The translations under genes and the position numbers were made by a program. A DNA stretch of 47,087 nucleotides, taken from a bacterium (GTDB taxonomy: Bacteria > Cyanobacteriota > Vampirovibrionia > Gastranaerophilales > Gastranaerophilaceae). Position 1 is the stretch's first letter. Every line of letters starts with the position of its first letter. The stretch spans positions 1-47,087 of the forward strand of contig JAKSUR010000005.1 of assembly GCA_024408765.1 (NCBI GenBank). The letters are read 5' to 3'. Below the pieces are notes generated by a model. It saw nothing but the letters and a program-made list of their open reading frames with translations, had not been told where the DNA came from and did no database searches. Shown piece after piece: positions 23,205 through 31,488 of the stretch.

Positions 23205-23671
23205 TTTCCAAGTCCCTCTATAATGTAATCATTAATTGTTCCAATTGATACAAATTCGTAATTTCTATTATCTTCATCATCATAAGTAACATTGATTTCC
23301 AATCTTTCAAACGGAAGTTCGCCTTGCGAAAATTCTGCCCATTCAACAAAGGTTATTTTTTTACCTTCGGAGTATTCCCTTAATTCTTCTGTAATCGTTG
23401 AAATACCGACATTTTCCAATCTGTATAAATCGAAATGATATACAGGAATTGAAGCACTGTGATATTCATTCAGGATTACAAAGCTCGGACTTGTAACTTT
23501 TTCTTTAACTCCGAGAGCTTCTGCTACAAATCGAACGAAAGCTGTTTTTCCTGCACCGATTTCACCGTAAAGATTAACAAAACACCCTTTTTCTTTTACA
23601 AGCTTTGCAAATTTTTCCGCCAGCTTTTTTGTATCTTCAATTGTTGAACATTTTTGTATAAATTTTTCCAT
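23201..23671 (-). CDS. tsaE: tRNA threonylcarbamoyladenosine biosynthesis ATPase TsaE
   Basis: TsaE is the ATPase that recycles the TsaBD complex. The 156-residue protein has the P-loop GEIGAGKTAFVRFVAEALGV (about 36-55) and the SPSFVILNEYHS and YHFDLYRLE segments. It ends with VEWAEFSQGELPFERLEINV, all typical. The gene overlaps the start of tsaB by 4 bp. It lies 31 bp downstream of proC. Confidence 0.95.
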   Translation of the reverse strand: MEKFIQKCSTIEDTKKLAEKFAKLVKEKGCFVNLYGEIGAGKTAFVRFVAEALGVKEKVTSPSFVILNEYHSASIPVYHFDLYRLENVGISTITEELREYSEGKKITFVEWAEFSQGELPFERLEINVTYDDEDNRNYEFVSIGTINDYIIEGLGK

Positions 23672-23702
23672 ACAAATATTTTATCACAAGATAGTTAAAA
23701 AT

Positions 23703-24515
23703 TTATTTCCCAAGTTCATGTGCTTTGTTTGTGGTGTCTTTTATAACAGTATTGAATATTTTTTGCGTATCAAGATTTTCCATAACGTCAATGCCTACTC
23801 TTGTGCAACCGCCTTTTGTAGCAACATTTGCAATAAGTGTTTCCATATCAACTTGACGATTCATTGCCATTTTTGCAGAACCTATTGCGGTTTGAATACT
23901 TAAAAGCAGAGCTTTTTCATAATCCATACCTAAACTTTCACCGGCTCTTGCAATATCATTAATAACTTTGTAAAAAAATGCAGGCCCCGAACCTGAAATT
24001 GCTGTTACAATATCCATTTGAGATTCGTTATCAACAATAATACATTTACCTATTGTTGAAAGAAGATTTTTAACATATTTTAAATCTTCTTCTTTTGCAT
24101 TTTTACCTCCGAATATACCGCTCATACCTTCACCTACCAACGCAGGAGTATTTGGCATAACACGGATTACTTTTGTATTTTCTGCCAAACCGGCTTCCAA
24201 TTTTGTAGTGCTTACACCTGCCGCAATTGAAACAATAAGTTTTTCTTTCGTAACAACGGGATTAATTTCGGCAAGCACATCCGCAACTTGATTCGGTTTT
24301 ACCGCAATAAATATAACCTCCGAATTTTTTACAAGTTCTTTATTATCCAATATTATTTTTATACCGAGTGCTTTTGATTTTTCTTCAACCCCCTCTTTTT
24401 CAGCCTGCGTTGCAATTAATTGTTCGGGTTTTGCGAAACCGGTTTTTATCAAACCGATTATAATAGCACTTGCCATTTTTCCTGAACCTATAAAACCGAT
24501 ATTATTAGTATTCAT
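23703..24515 (-). CDS. proC: Pyrroline-5-carboxylate reductase
   Basis: Performs the last step of proline synthesis, NAD(P)H-dependent reduction of pyrroline-5-carboxylate. The 270-residue protein begins with the dinucleotide-binding IGFIGSGKMASAIIIGLI. It contains FIAVKPNQVADVL and VIRVMPNTPALVGEGMSGIF. The catalytic or dimerisation segment is AISGSGPAFFYKVINDIARA (about 168-187), and TKGGCTRVGID is near the end. GGGGGAAAGAT precedes the ATG. It is divergent from rpmH and upstream of tsaE and tsaB. Confidence 0.96.
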   Translation of the reverse strand: MNTNNIGFIGSGKMASAIIIGLIKTGFAKPEQLIATQAEKEGVEEKSKALGIKIILDNKELVKNSEVIFIAVKPNQVADVLAEINPVVTKEKLIVSIAAGVSTTKLEAGLAENTKVIRVMPNTPALVGEGMSGIFGGKNAKEEDLKYVKNLLSTIGKCIIVDNESQMDIVTAISGSGPAFFYKVINDIARAGESLGMDYEKALLLSIQTAIGSAKMAMNRQVDMETLIANVATKGGCTRVGIDVMENLDTQKIFNTVIKDTTNKAHELGK

Positions 24516-24548
24516 ATCTTTCCCCCTTAATATTACTTAAACATGCAT

Positions 24549-24577
24549 TTGACTATAAAATATGTTTTGTTTAGTAT
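24549..24577 (+). promoter_or_regulatory. Possible rpmH promoter
   Basis: TTGACT (24549-24554), 17-bp spacer, TAGTAT (24572-24577). The -10 matches consensus at four of six positions. The next best reading is TATGAT (24575-24580) with a 20-bp spacer. Low confidence. Confidence 0.3.
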
Positions 24578-24619
24578 GATACTATTATAGGTAAAACTGG
24601 CTGAAAAGGAAATAGAAAA

Positions 24620-24772
24620 ATGAAACGTACATTAGAAGGAACAAAATTAAAAAGACAGCATGTTAGCGGATTCAGAGCAAGAATGGCAACACCGGGCGGA
24701 CGTGAAGTATTAAACAGACGTCGTGCTAAAGGCAGACATGTTATTTCTGTTACAGGCAGTGAACGTGCTTAG
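24620..24772 (+). CDS. rpmH: 50S ribosomal protein L34
   Basis: Translation gives 50 residues, [20 protein letters not shown] followed by [20 protein letters not shown] and a ten-residue tail. The GFRARM...GGR.VL..RRAKGRH pattern is diagnostic of L34. The start resembles the cyanobacterial form. It ends with an extra VTGSERA-type tail of about six residues beyond the usual 44-46. AAAAGGAAA lies 9 bases before the ATG. It is monocistronic: its own terminator follows. rnpA, the usual next gene, is absent. It lies between the divergent proC and mtnP. Confidence 0.96.
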   Translation: MKRTLEGTKLKRQHVSGFRARMATPGGREVLNRRRAKGRHVISVTGSERA

Positions 24773-24796
24773 TCTTTAAAAATGATTTTAAAAGAG

Positions 24797-24819
24797 AGCA
24801 ACCGAAAGGTTGCTTTTTT
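24797..24819 (+). terminator. Rho-independent terminator of rpmH
   Basis: AGCAACC (24797-24803) and GGTTGCT (24808-24814) form a 7-bp stem closed by a GAAA tetraloop, followed by five T. A classical terminator. Confidence 0.9.
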
Positions 24820-24830
24820 GTATTGGAATT

Positions 24831-24858
24831 TTGTTTAAATACAAATTTATGGTAAGAT
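24831..24858 (+). promoter_or_regulatory. Promoter of the mtnP operon
   Basis: TTGTTT (24831-24836), 16-bp spacer, TAAGAT (24853-24858) with the TGG extension (24850-24852). The transcript would start near 24865, about 28 bases before the mtnP ATG, and include its GGAGGG ribosome site. Confidence 0.5.
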
Positions 24859-24892
24859 AGATTATAATTATTCAAATAATAAGGAGGGAAAT

Positions 24893-25690
24893 ATGGAAAA
24901 TTTAGCAGATATAGGTGTTTTTGGCGGTTCGGGTTTTTACAAGTTTTTGGATGATATCAAAGAGGTTTCAATGGATACACCTTACGGTATGCCATCTGAC
25001 AGCTTGTTCATTGGAAAAATCGGACAACACAGAGTTGCTTTTATGCCAAGACATAACAGAAATCACAATATTTTACCACATTTAATCAATTATCGTGCAA
25101 ATGTTTGGGCAATGAAAAATGCAGGTTGCAAAAGAGTAATTTCTCCATGTGCGGCAGGAAGCTTGCAAAAACATGTTGAACCCGGACATTTTGTAATTTG
25201 CGATCAATTTGTAGACTGGACAGACGGAAGAAAGTCAACAATTTTTGAAGGCCCGATTGCAACCCACCCTTCGGCTGCCGAAACTTATTGCCCAGAACTT
25301 AGAAAATATGCAATAGAAACAGCCAAGGAACTTGGTATAACTGTTCACGAAACTGGTACTGTTGTTGTTATAAACGGCCCGAGATTTTCAACAAAATCAG
25401 AATCAAAATTCTTTACAAATCAGGGTTGGGAAGTTATTAATATGACTGCATTTCCTGAGGCATATCTTGTGAAAGAAATGGATATGTGTCCTTTAAATAT
25501 TTCTTTAATTACTGATTATGATGCAGGTCTTGTAGGTGATGTACCGCCTGTTTCACACCATGAAGTTATACAGGTATTTAATAACAATGTAGCTAATTTG
25601 AAAAAGCTTTTATTTACTATGATTGAGAAGTTACCAACGGATAACAATAATTGCGAATGTGCAAACACAAGCAAAAATTCACGAGTATAA
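24893..25690 (+). CDS. mtnP: S-methyl-5'-thioadenosine phosphorylase
   Basis: Splits methylthioadenosine with phosphate, giving adenine and methylthioribose-1-phosphate in methionine salvage. The 265-residue protein has IGVFGGSGFYKFLDDI at the N-terminus (phosphate loop) and MPRHNRNHNILPHLINYRAN. VVINGPRFSTKSESKFF and NMTAFPEAYLVKEMDMC are the phosphorylase signatures, and ITDYDAG is near the C-terminus. AAGGAGGGAA precedes the ATG. It heads an operon with yggT and two GT9-type genes. It could also act on related nucleosides. Confidence 0.9.
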   Translation: MENLADIGVFGGSGFYKFLDDIKEVSMDTPYGMPSDSLFIGKIGQHRVAFMPRHNRNHNILPHLINYRANVWAMKNAGCKRVISPCAAGSLQKHVEPGHFVICDQFVDWTDGRKSTIFEGPIATHPSAAETYCPELRKYAIETAKELGITVHETGTVVVINGPRFSTKSESKFFTNQGWEVINMTAFPEAYLVKEMDMCPLNISLITDYDAGLVGDVPPVSHHEVIQVFNNNVANLKKLLFTMIEKLPTDNNNCECANTSKNSRV

Positions 25691-25708
25691 ATTAGAAAAG
25701 GGTTAAAT

Positions 25709-25975
25709 ATGATAGCAAAATTAGTTAATCAGATATTTTATTTCTATTATATACTTTTGATTTTAAGAATCTTTTTGACTTGGATTCCGAGTATTGATTG
25801 GGATAGTCAGCCATTTAGAGGGATGTGTAGGTTAACAGACCCATTTCTAAACATATTCAGAAATATTATTCCACCGATAGGCGGTGCATTGGATATTTCA
25901 CCGATACTTGCTTTTATTGTTCTTCAAATCATTCAGGGAATAGTAGTAAGTCAACTTTTTAGGCTTGGTTTATGA
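25709..25975 (+). CDS. YggT-family membrane protein
   Basis: An 88-residue protein with two hydrophobic segments (about 6-26 and 65-85). YggT/YlmG signature elements are present: RIFLTWIPSIDW, RLTDPFLNIFRNIIPPIGG, DISPILAFIVLQII. In cyanobacteria and plastids the homologues influence nucleoid or thylakoid-division organisation. Here it is a small inner-membrane protein of uncertain role. It follows mtnP by 18 bp and overlaps the next start (ATGA), indicating co-translation. Confidence 0.85.
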   Translation: MIAKLVNQIFYFYYILLILRIFLTWIPSIDWDSQPFRGMCRLTDPFLNIFRNIIPPIGGALDISPILAFIVLQIIQGIVVSQLFRLGL

Positions 25976-27573
25976 CGGATAGAAAACTTTTAACAGATGC
26001 AATAAATCTTACAATGCATGGAAAATACAAGGAAGCTGAACAGATTTATAAAAATTTGCTGGAAAATGATGCTGATGACTATATGCTGTTATCAGCAATA
26101 GGACTTTTTTATGTAAGTACAAAGTCATATTGTGAAGCAAAAAAATACTTAAAAAGAGCAAGTGAAATAAATCCTTCCTTAGGAACAATTTCTGCCCTTG
26201 GGTTTGCATATTACGAAAACGGTGAGTTTGAAGAAGCTGCAAAAATACTTACGGATGTCCTTAAATATGGCGAAAATCCTGATATTTATGACAAAATTAT
26301 TATGAGTTATTTTAAGCTTAATCAATTCAAATTAGCAGTAAAATATTCCGAAATAATGTATGAAAAATATCCTCACGAAACTGCTTCTGTTGCAAATATG
26401 GTAAAGGCATTGACTCAGAGTGGTAAATTATTTGAAGCCGAGAAACTTTGTGTTGGATATCTAAAAGAACATAACGATTCGGGCGCTTTATGGATTCATT
26501 TGGGATTTTTAAAAGAACTTATATATTCTGATGATAAACAGGCATGCAAATGTTTTAAAATTGCTTCTGATTTGGGACATTTTGAAGCAATCTACAATAT
26601 GGCAGTAAGTTACCAAAAGCAAGGTGATTATGAAAATGCCGAAATCAATTACAAAAAAATGCTTGAAATAAATCCTGACGATAAAGAGGCTTTAACATCA
26701 TACGGAATGTGCCTTTTAAAACAAAAAAAATTTCAAGAAGGTTACGAACTTTATTTTAAACGTGATAAATCCGCTTTGGACAAAAATCTGAATAACAAAT
26801 GGATGCCGAACCAGGCATTTGAAAAAACAGTTATGGTAATCTCAGATCAAGGTTATGGTGATCATATTAATTTTGCAAGATATTTACCGTTTTTGAAGGC
26901 TAAAACAGAAAAGGTTATTGTAACCGTGAGAAAACAATTGAGAGAATTATTTGAAAACAATTATCCGGATTTAAAATTTATAAGTTATGAAGAAATAAAT
27001 CCTGAAATACAGTCAATAAGAATTACAGACCTTCCGTATGCTCTGGGTATGGATTTTAATAATATTCCTTCCGGCGAAGGTTATTTGAAAGCTCCGATGA
27101 CAAACATTAAATCAAATAAATTAAAAGTCGGTTTATGCTGGGAAGCAGGCGGTGCAGGCATAAGAACAATGAGTAACAGAACCGTTCATGTAAAAAACTT
27201 TGAACCGATTTTTAATCTTGAAAATATTCAATTATACTCTTTTCAAGTTGATGATACTTTTAACGGAAATGAAATTTATAAAGACAAAATGATTAATTTA
27301 GCAAAGGATTTTAAGAGTTTTGAAGATACGGCAGAAGCGGTTAATGCTATGGATTTAATTGTAACAGTTGATACTTCGGTTGCACATCTTTCCGGCGCTT
27401 TGGGTAAAAAAACATTGCTTTTACTTCCTTATGTAACCGATTGGAGATGGTTTGATGATACAAAAACTACTCCTTGGTATAATAGTGTGGAAATTTTTAA
27501 ACAGGTTGATCCTATCAGTTGGGAAAAAACTATTGAGGATATAATATGCAGAATAAACGAATATTGTTTATAA
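25972..27573 (+). CDS. TPR repeat and GT9-like glycosyltransferase domain protein
   Basis: A 533-residue protein. Residues about 1-265 are tetratricopeptide repeats (AEQIYKNLLENDADDYMLLS, AKKYLKRASEINPSLGTISA, ENAEINYKKMLEINPDDKEA). The C-terminal half, from about 275, is a heptosyltransferase/ADP-heptose-like domain. It has ISDQGYGDHINFARYLPFLK, VGLCWEAGG and VDTSVAHLSGALGKKTLLLL, the last being the nucleotide-sugar-binding end of GT9 relatives. TPR-glycosyltransferase fusions of this type often modify proteins or glycans. It overlaps yggT by 4 bp and the next GT9 gene by 28 bp. Confidence 0.8.
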   Translation: MTDRKLLTDAINLTMHGKYKEAEQIYKNLLENDADDYMLLSAIGLFYVSTKSYCEAKKYLKRASEINPSLGTISALGFAYYENGEFEEAAKILTDVLKYGENPDIYDKIIMSYFKLNQFKLAVKYSEIMYEKYPHETASVANMVKALTQSGKLFEAEKLCVGYLKEHNDSGALWIHLGFLKELIYSDDKQACKCFKIASDLGHFEAIYNMAVSYQKQGDYENAEINYKKMLEINPDDKEALTSYGMCLLKQKKFQEGYELYFKRDKSALDKNLNNKWMPNQAFEKTVMVISDQGYGDHINFARYLPFLKAKTEKVIVTVRKQLRELFENNYPDLKFISYEEINPEIQSIRITDLPYALGMDFNNIPSGEGYLKAPMTNIKSNKLKVGLCWEAGGAGIRTMSNRTVHVKNFEPIFNLENIQLYSFQVDDTFNGNEIYKDKMINLAKDFKSFEDTAEAVNAMDLIVTVDTSVAHLSGALGKKTLLLLPYVTDWRWFDDTKTTPWYNSVEIFKQVDPISWEKTIEDIICRINEYCL

Positions 27574-28538
27574 ATTTTGGCGGAATCGGAGATGAAATAT
27601 TGTTTTTGCCGTCAATTTTATCGGTCAAAAAACAATTTCCTAATGCTCATATTTCGCTTGCACTAGAAAGCAGGAGTAAAGGGATTTCTACACTTACAAA
27701 TGTGATTGACGAAACGATAGAAGCTGATATAAAAAGTAAAAATAAGTTTTTTGAACTTATAAAACTTCTTTTAAAAATACATAAAGGCCATTATGATATT
27801 GTAATTTCATCAGGAGCAAACAAATTTATTTCAATTCTTTTATATTTAACATGTATAAAAAAGCGTTATGGCTATGATACGGGAATTTTAAGCAAATTGT
27901 TGCTTACGCAGGCAATTCCTCTTAATAAAAATCAATATGCAGTGAATATGTACCATGACCTCGTAACTCCGATAACTGATTTTAAAACATTTTTACCTGA
28001 GTTGGATATACAAAAGCAAGAAATTGAATCAAATATAGTACTAATTCACCCGGGAGTCAGTAAAATCAGTGTTGATAGAGGTATGGTAAAAACTATCTCT
28101 GCCGTTGAATGGGCAAAAGTTATTGAATTGCTTTATAATTCAGGCATAAAAGTTAAATTAATCGGCGGGCCTGATGATAAACAATGCATTGATACAATAA
28201 AAGAAATTGTTTCCCCTGAAAAATTTGAAAATCTTTACGGTTCTACAAAAAATTTAAAAGAATTGGCGGAATTAATATCCGCTTCAGAAAAATTTTTATG
28301 TTCGGATTCTGCACCTTTGCATATTGCAGTAGGATTAGGTGTAAAAACTTATGTGATTTTTGGTTCAACTGATGACAAAAAACTTATTCCGCAATCAGAT
28401 AAAGTTATACCGATTAAAGCGGATTGTGATTGTCCTTTGATGCCATGTTTATGGGAAAGACGACAAACAACATGTGAAAAACTTGATTGTTTAAAAATTC
28501 TGCCGGAAAAAATTGTTGAAACGATTTTAAACGGATGA
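27546..28538 (+). CDS. GT9 heptosyltransferase-family glycosyltransferase
   Basis: A 330-residue GT-B protein. The N-terminus RILFINFGGIGDEILFLPSI (GGxGD) and the C-terminal half IHPGVSK...KVKLIGGPDDK and LCSDSAPLHIAVGLGVKTYVIFGSTD are characteristic of GT9 enzymes that transfer heptose or a similar sugar. No signal peptide: cytosolic face. It is the last gene of the mtnP operon, just before a 17-bp terminator hairpin. Its start lies 28 bp inside the previous gene, so translation is coupled. The sugar cannot be named from sequence; LPS or capsule-like surface glycans are plausible. Confidence 0.85.
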   Translation: MQNKRILFINFGGIGDEILFLPSILSVKKQFPNAHISLALESRSKGISTLTNVIDETIEADIKSKNKFFELIKLLLKIHKGHYDIVISSGANKFISILLYLTCIKKRYGYDTGILSKLLLTQAIPLNKNQYAVNMYHDLVTPITDFKTFLPELDIQKQEIESNIVLIHPGVSKISVDRGMVKTISAVEWAKVIELLYNSGIKVKLIGGPDDKQCIDTIKEIVSPEKFENLYGSTKNLKELAELISASEKFLCSDSAPLHIAVGLGVKTYVIFGSTDDKKLIPQSDKVIPIKADCDCPLMPCLWERRQTTCEKLDCLKILPEKIVETILNG

Positions 28539-28543
28539 TATAA

Positions 28544-28581
28544 AATATGTGCGGATGGCTTAGAAGCCATCCGCACATATT
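28544..28581. terminator. Perfect 17-bp hairpin between convergent GT9 and gltX genes
   Basis: AATATGTGCGGATGGCT (28544-28560) and AGCCATCCGCACATATT (28565-28581) pair perfectly around a TAGA loop. Read on the minus strand it runs into TTTATA, so it ends gltX. On the plus strand no T-run follows, though the stem is strong. It probably serves both convergent genes. Confidence 0.75.
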
Positions 28582-28593
28582 ACTAAAAAATAA

Positions 28594-30075
28594 CTACTTA
28601 TTAATATTTGCCAATATACATTTTTTAGCACGATTAAGCGAATGTTCTTTGCCTAAAATCGCTAAAATTGCTGTCATATCAGCACCGCACAATCTGCCGG
28701 TTACAGCGGAACGAATTGCCCACATTGTGAATTTCGGTTTGTAACCTTTTTGTTCTTTAAAATCACCTCTGAATTTTTCCAATTTTTCGTGAAGATTTTC
28801 TTCACTCCATTCCCAGCTTTCTGCTTGTTCTACAAAAGATTTTAAAACATCTTGCGAAAGTTCTGTTTCAATATTTTCTTTTGCTTTTTCATCTAATTCA
28901 ACATCATCTCCGCCGAAGAAATAAGCCACAGCATCTGTTATATCAGAAAGCAATGTTAACGGTTCATAAGTAATTTCTACCATTCTTGTATATTGTTCAT
29001 CCGTTAATTCATTCAGATTGTATTTTGTTAAATATTTCTTTAATTTTTCTTTCAACTCTTCGATTGAAAGCATTTTGATATAGTGGCTGTTCATCCATTT
29101 CAATTTATCATATTCAAAAATCGAATTTGAAGAAGAAATTTCACCGATTCTGAAATCTTTCGCAATTTCATCAACTGTTTTAATTTCTTGACCGTCAGAA
29201 GGTGCCCAGCCTAAGAGTGCGACAAAGTTTAGCAAAGCTTTCGTTAAATAACCTTGTTCAACAAAATCAGAAACAGCTGTTGCACCGTGACGTTTTGAAA
29301 GTTTACTTCTGTCAGGAGCAAGAATCATCCCTAAATGACCGAATCTCGGAACTTCAAAACCTAATGCTTCAAAGATTAAAATTTGTTTATAAGTATTTGA
29401 AATATGATCCTCGCCTCTTATTACATGTGAAATTTTCATAAGAGCATCATCTATTACAACGGCATAATTGTATGTAGGTGCGCCATTGGATTTCATTATT
29501 ACAAAATCACCGATAAGATTAGTATCGACATGAAGTTTACCTTTTACCAAATCATCAAATTCAAGAATTGAAGAATCATGGAAAGCTTTTTGTGCTTTTG
29601 AAACATTGAATCTTATAGCAGGTTTCCTTCCTTCTGCTCTTAATTTTGCTTTTTCTTCTTCGGTTAAATTTTCACATTTTTTTGAATAAACATAAGCCTG
29701 CTTATTTTTAGTAGCTTCTTCTTTTTCTGCTTCCAATTCTTCGGGAGTACAGAAACACTCATAAGCAAAACCTTTGTCTAATAATTCCTGAATGTATTTA
29801 GGGTATATGCCAAACCTTTCGGACTGAGTATATGGCCCGTAATTTCCGCCAACATCAGGCCCTTCATCCCAATTCAACCCCAAAGCTTTTAAACTGTCAA
29901 AAATATTATCAACATATTCCTGAGAAGTTCTTTCAGCATCAGTATCTTCTATTCTTAAAATAAATTTACCGTTATTTTTCTTTGCAAACAAATAATTAAA
30001 AAGTGCAGTTCTCGCAGTACCAACATGAAGATTACCGCTGGGAGAAGGTGCAATTCTTACTCTGACTTCATTCAT
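28594..30075 (-). CDS. gltX: Glutamyl-tRNA synthetase
   Basis: Charges tRNA-Glu. The start is the ATG at 30075: AAAGGA lies 6 bases before it, while the in-frame GTG seven codons upstream has no ribosome site. The 493-residue protein opens VRVRIAPSPSGNLHVGTART, containing the HIGH variant. FVIMKSNGAPTYNYAVVIDD, HVIRGEDHISNT and SKLSKRHGATAV (KMSKS-type) follow, and a helical anticodon-binding C-terminus completes the class Ib layout. Whether it is discriminating or also charges tRNA-Gln cannot be told. It is followed by a strong hairpin. Confidence 0.96.
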   Translation of the reverse strand: MNEVRVRIAPSPSGNLHVGTARTALFNYLFAKKNNGKFILRIEDTDAERTSQEYVDNIFDSLKALGLNWDEGPDVGGNYGPYTQSERFGIYPKYIQELLDKGFAYECFCTPEELEAEKEEATKNKQAYVYSKKCENLTEEEKAKLRAEGRKPAIRFNVSKAQKAFHDSSILEFDDLVKGKLHVDTNLIGDFVIMKSNGAPTYNYAVVIDDALMKISHVIRGEDHISNTYKQILIFEALGFEVPRFGHLGMILAPDRSKLSKRHGATAVSDFVEQGYLTKALLNFVALLGWAPSDGQEIKTVDEIAKDFRIGEISSSNSIFEYDKLKWMNSHYIKMLSIEELKEKLKKYLTKYNLNELTDEQYTRMVEITYEPLTLLSDITDAVAYFFGGDDVELDEKAKENIETELSQDVLKSFVEQAESWEWSEENLHEKLEKFRGDFKEQKGYKPKFTMWAIRSAVTGRLCGADMTAILAILGKEHSLNRAKKCILANINK

Positions 30076-30160
30076 AATAAATCCTTTCTGTTTCACGATG
30101 ATTATATCTCAAACGGTAATGCAGGTAAAGAGAAATTTATAATATTATCCTTTAAGATAT

Positions 30161-30188
30161 TTGAGAAGTATATTTTTTATGATATAAC
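30161..30188 (+). promoter_or_regulatory. Promoter of the ferredoxin-nitroreductase gene
   Basis: TTGAGA (30161-30166), 16-bp spacer, TATAAC (30183-30188) with the TG extension at 30180-30181. The transcript start would be near 30195, leaving about 34 bases to the ATG. Confidence 0.55.
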
Positions 30189-30228
30189 ATAAATTAAAGA
30201 GTGTTTGTTTTTAATAAGGAGTTTTATT

Positions 30229-31038
30229 ATGACAATGAATTTTATTGTTGATGAGGAAAAATGTATTCACTGCGGAATGTGTATAAAAGATTGCTCGGTT
30301 AATGTTTTGGAGTTTAATGAAAATAGAGTTCCTTATCCCGAGCATGAAGAAAGATGCTTTAAATGCCAACACTGTTTTGCAATTTGCCCAACAGGTGCAA
30401 TATCAATTTTCGGGAAGAAACCTGAAAATTCATCTCCTACACAAAACAATTATAACAGCGAAGAAATTTTAAATCTTATCAAAGACAGAAAAAGTGTACG
30501 TCAATATCAACAAAAAAATATTGATAAAGAAACTTTTGATAAACTGAAAGAAATGCTTAAATATATTCCGACAGGTACAAATTCAAGAGGATTGCATTTT
30601 TCTTTTATTGAAGATGTTGAAAAAATGAATGAAGTCAGAAAAAACATATATTCGGAATTGATAAAACATTCGGAACAAGATGAAAGATTAAGACAAAGCT
30701 TCGGATGGGCAATAAACGGATATAAATCAGGAAAAGATACGCTGTTTAGAACAGCACCGCATATTGTGGTTGTATCAAATGCAAAAACAGCCTCTTGCCA
30801 AGATGCAGACCCGATTATTGCATTATCTTACTTTGAATTGTATGCAAAATCTCTAAATCTGGGAACTTGTTGGAATCATGCAACAATGTGGTGTTTACGT
30901 TCAATTCCGGAGCTTCAAAAACTTTTTGATATTCCTGAAACTCACAATATTGGAGGCGCAATGCTTTTTGGCATACCTTCCGTTGGATATAAACGCTCAA
31001 CTCAGCCTGATGATTATTTAATTCATACAGTAAAATAG
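30229..31038 (+). CDS. Nitroreductase with N-terminal 2[4Fe-4S] ferredoxin domain
   Basis: The start is ATG 30229, placed 7-8 bases after AAGGAG; an in-frame GTG at 30205 is less good. The 269-residue protein has two 4Fe-4S motifs, CIHCGMCIKDC and CFKCQHCFAICP, in the first 60 residues. A flavin nitroreductase domain follows (SVRQYQQKNID, TGTNSRGLHFSF, NLGTCWNHATMW, GAMLFGIPSVGY). Such proteins reduce flavins, nitro compounds or related substrates using ferredoxin-type electrons, a form common in anaerobes. Physiological substrate unknown. It is monocistronic with its own promoter. Confidence 0.85.
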   Translation: MTMNFIVDEEKCIHCGMCIKDCSVNVLEFNENRVPYPEHEERCFKCQHCFAICPTGAISIFGKKPENSSPTQNNYNSEEILNLIKDRKSVRQYQQKNIDKETFDKLKEMLKYIPTGTNSRGLHFSFIEDVEKMNEVRKNIYSELIKHSEQDERLRQSFGWAINGYKSGKDTLFRTAPHIVVVSNAKTASCQDADPIIALSYFELYAKSLNLGTCWNHATMWCLRSIPELQKLFDIPETHNIGGAMLFGIPSVGYKRSTQPDDYLIHTVK

Positions 31039-31068
31039 AATCATTGGAACAATTGATTTTTATACAAA

Positions 31069-31094
31069 ATTCAAACAATATATATTGTTTGAAT
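31069..31094. promoter_or_regulatory. Perfect 26-bp palindrome before crcB
   Basis: ATTCAAACAATAT and its exact complement form a 13+13 palindrome centred at 31081/31082, between the nitroreductase stop (31038) and crcB. It has no loop and no T-run after it, so it looks more like a dimeric repressor site than a terminator. No neighbour encodes an obvious regulator. Confidence 0.4.
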
Positions 31095-31116
31095 GATTTG
31101 TGATATCTTAAAAACT

Positions 31117-31488
31117 ATGGAAAAGATTTTTTGTATATTTATGGGCGGAGGTCTAGGCTCTGTTTTAAGGTATTTAACCACTCAGATGGGATATAAATAC
31201 TTTAGACATTATTTTATAGGAACACTCGCTGTTAATATAATCGGGTGCTTTCTTATGGGACTTTTTATGGGCATTTTTTTAAATAAAACAAATATTATTC
31301 CGAATAATCTGAAATTATTTATTACAGTCGGATTTTTAGGCGGTTTATCCACGCTATCAGTTTTGAGTTTTGAAGTTTTTGAATTTATTAAAAACGGAAA
31401 GCTCTTGCATGGGTTAAGTTACATGTGTATAACTTGCATTGCTTGTTTGTTTGTAGCATTTTTAGGTTATTTTATTTCAACAAAGTAG
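31117..31488 (+). CDS. crcB: Fluoride channel CrcB/Fluc
   Basis: A small membrane protein that exports fluoride. The start is taken at ATG 31117, giving 123 residues (MEKIFCIFMGGGLGSVLRYL). The earlier in-frame ATG at 31093 lies inside the 26-bp palindrome and neither has a clear ribosome site. Four hydrophobic helices and family signatures are present: GGGLGSVLRY, LAVNIIGCFLMG and VGFLGGLSTLSVLSFEVFEF (GFxGGxST-S-E). No fluoride riboswitch is seen upstream. The 3' end overlaps the convergent rsmD by 17 bp. Confidence 0.85.
   Translation: MEKIFCIFMGGGLGSVLRYLTTQMGYKYFRHYFIGTLAVNIIGCFLMGLFMGIFLNKTNIIPNNLKLFITVGFLGGLSTLSVLSFEVFEFIKNGKLLHGLSYMCITCIACLFVAFLGYFISTK

Noticed and set aside
31039-31116. 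Fluoride riboswitch before crcB
   Set aside because: No crcB-motif pseudoknot elements seen; the space is occupied by an AT-rich perfect palindrome.
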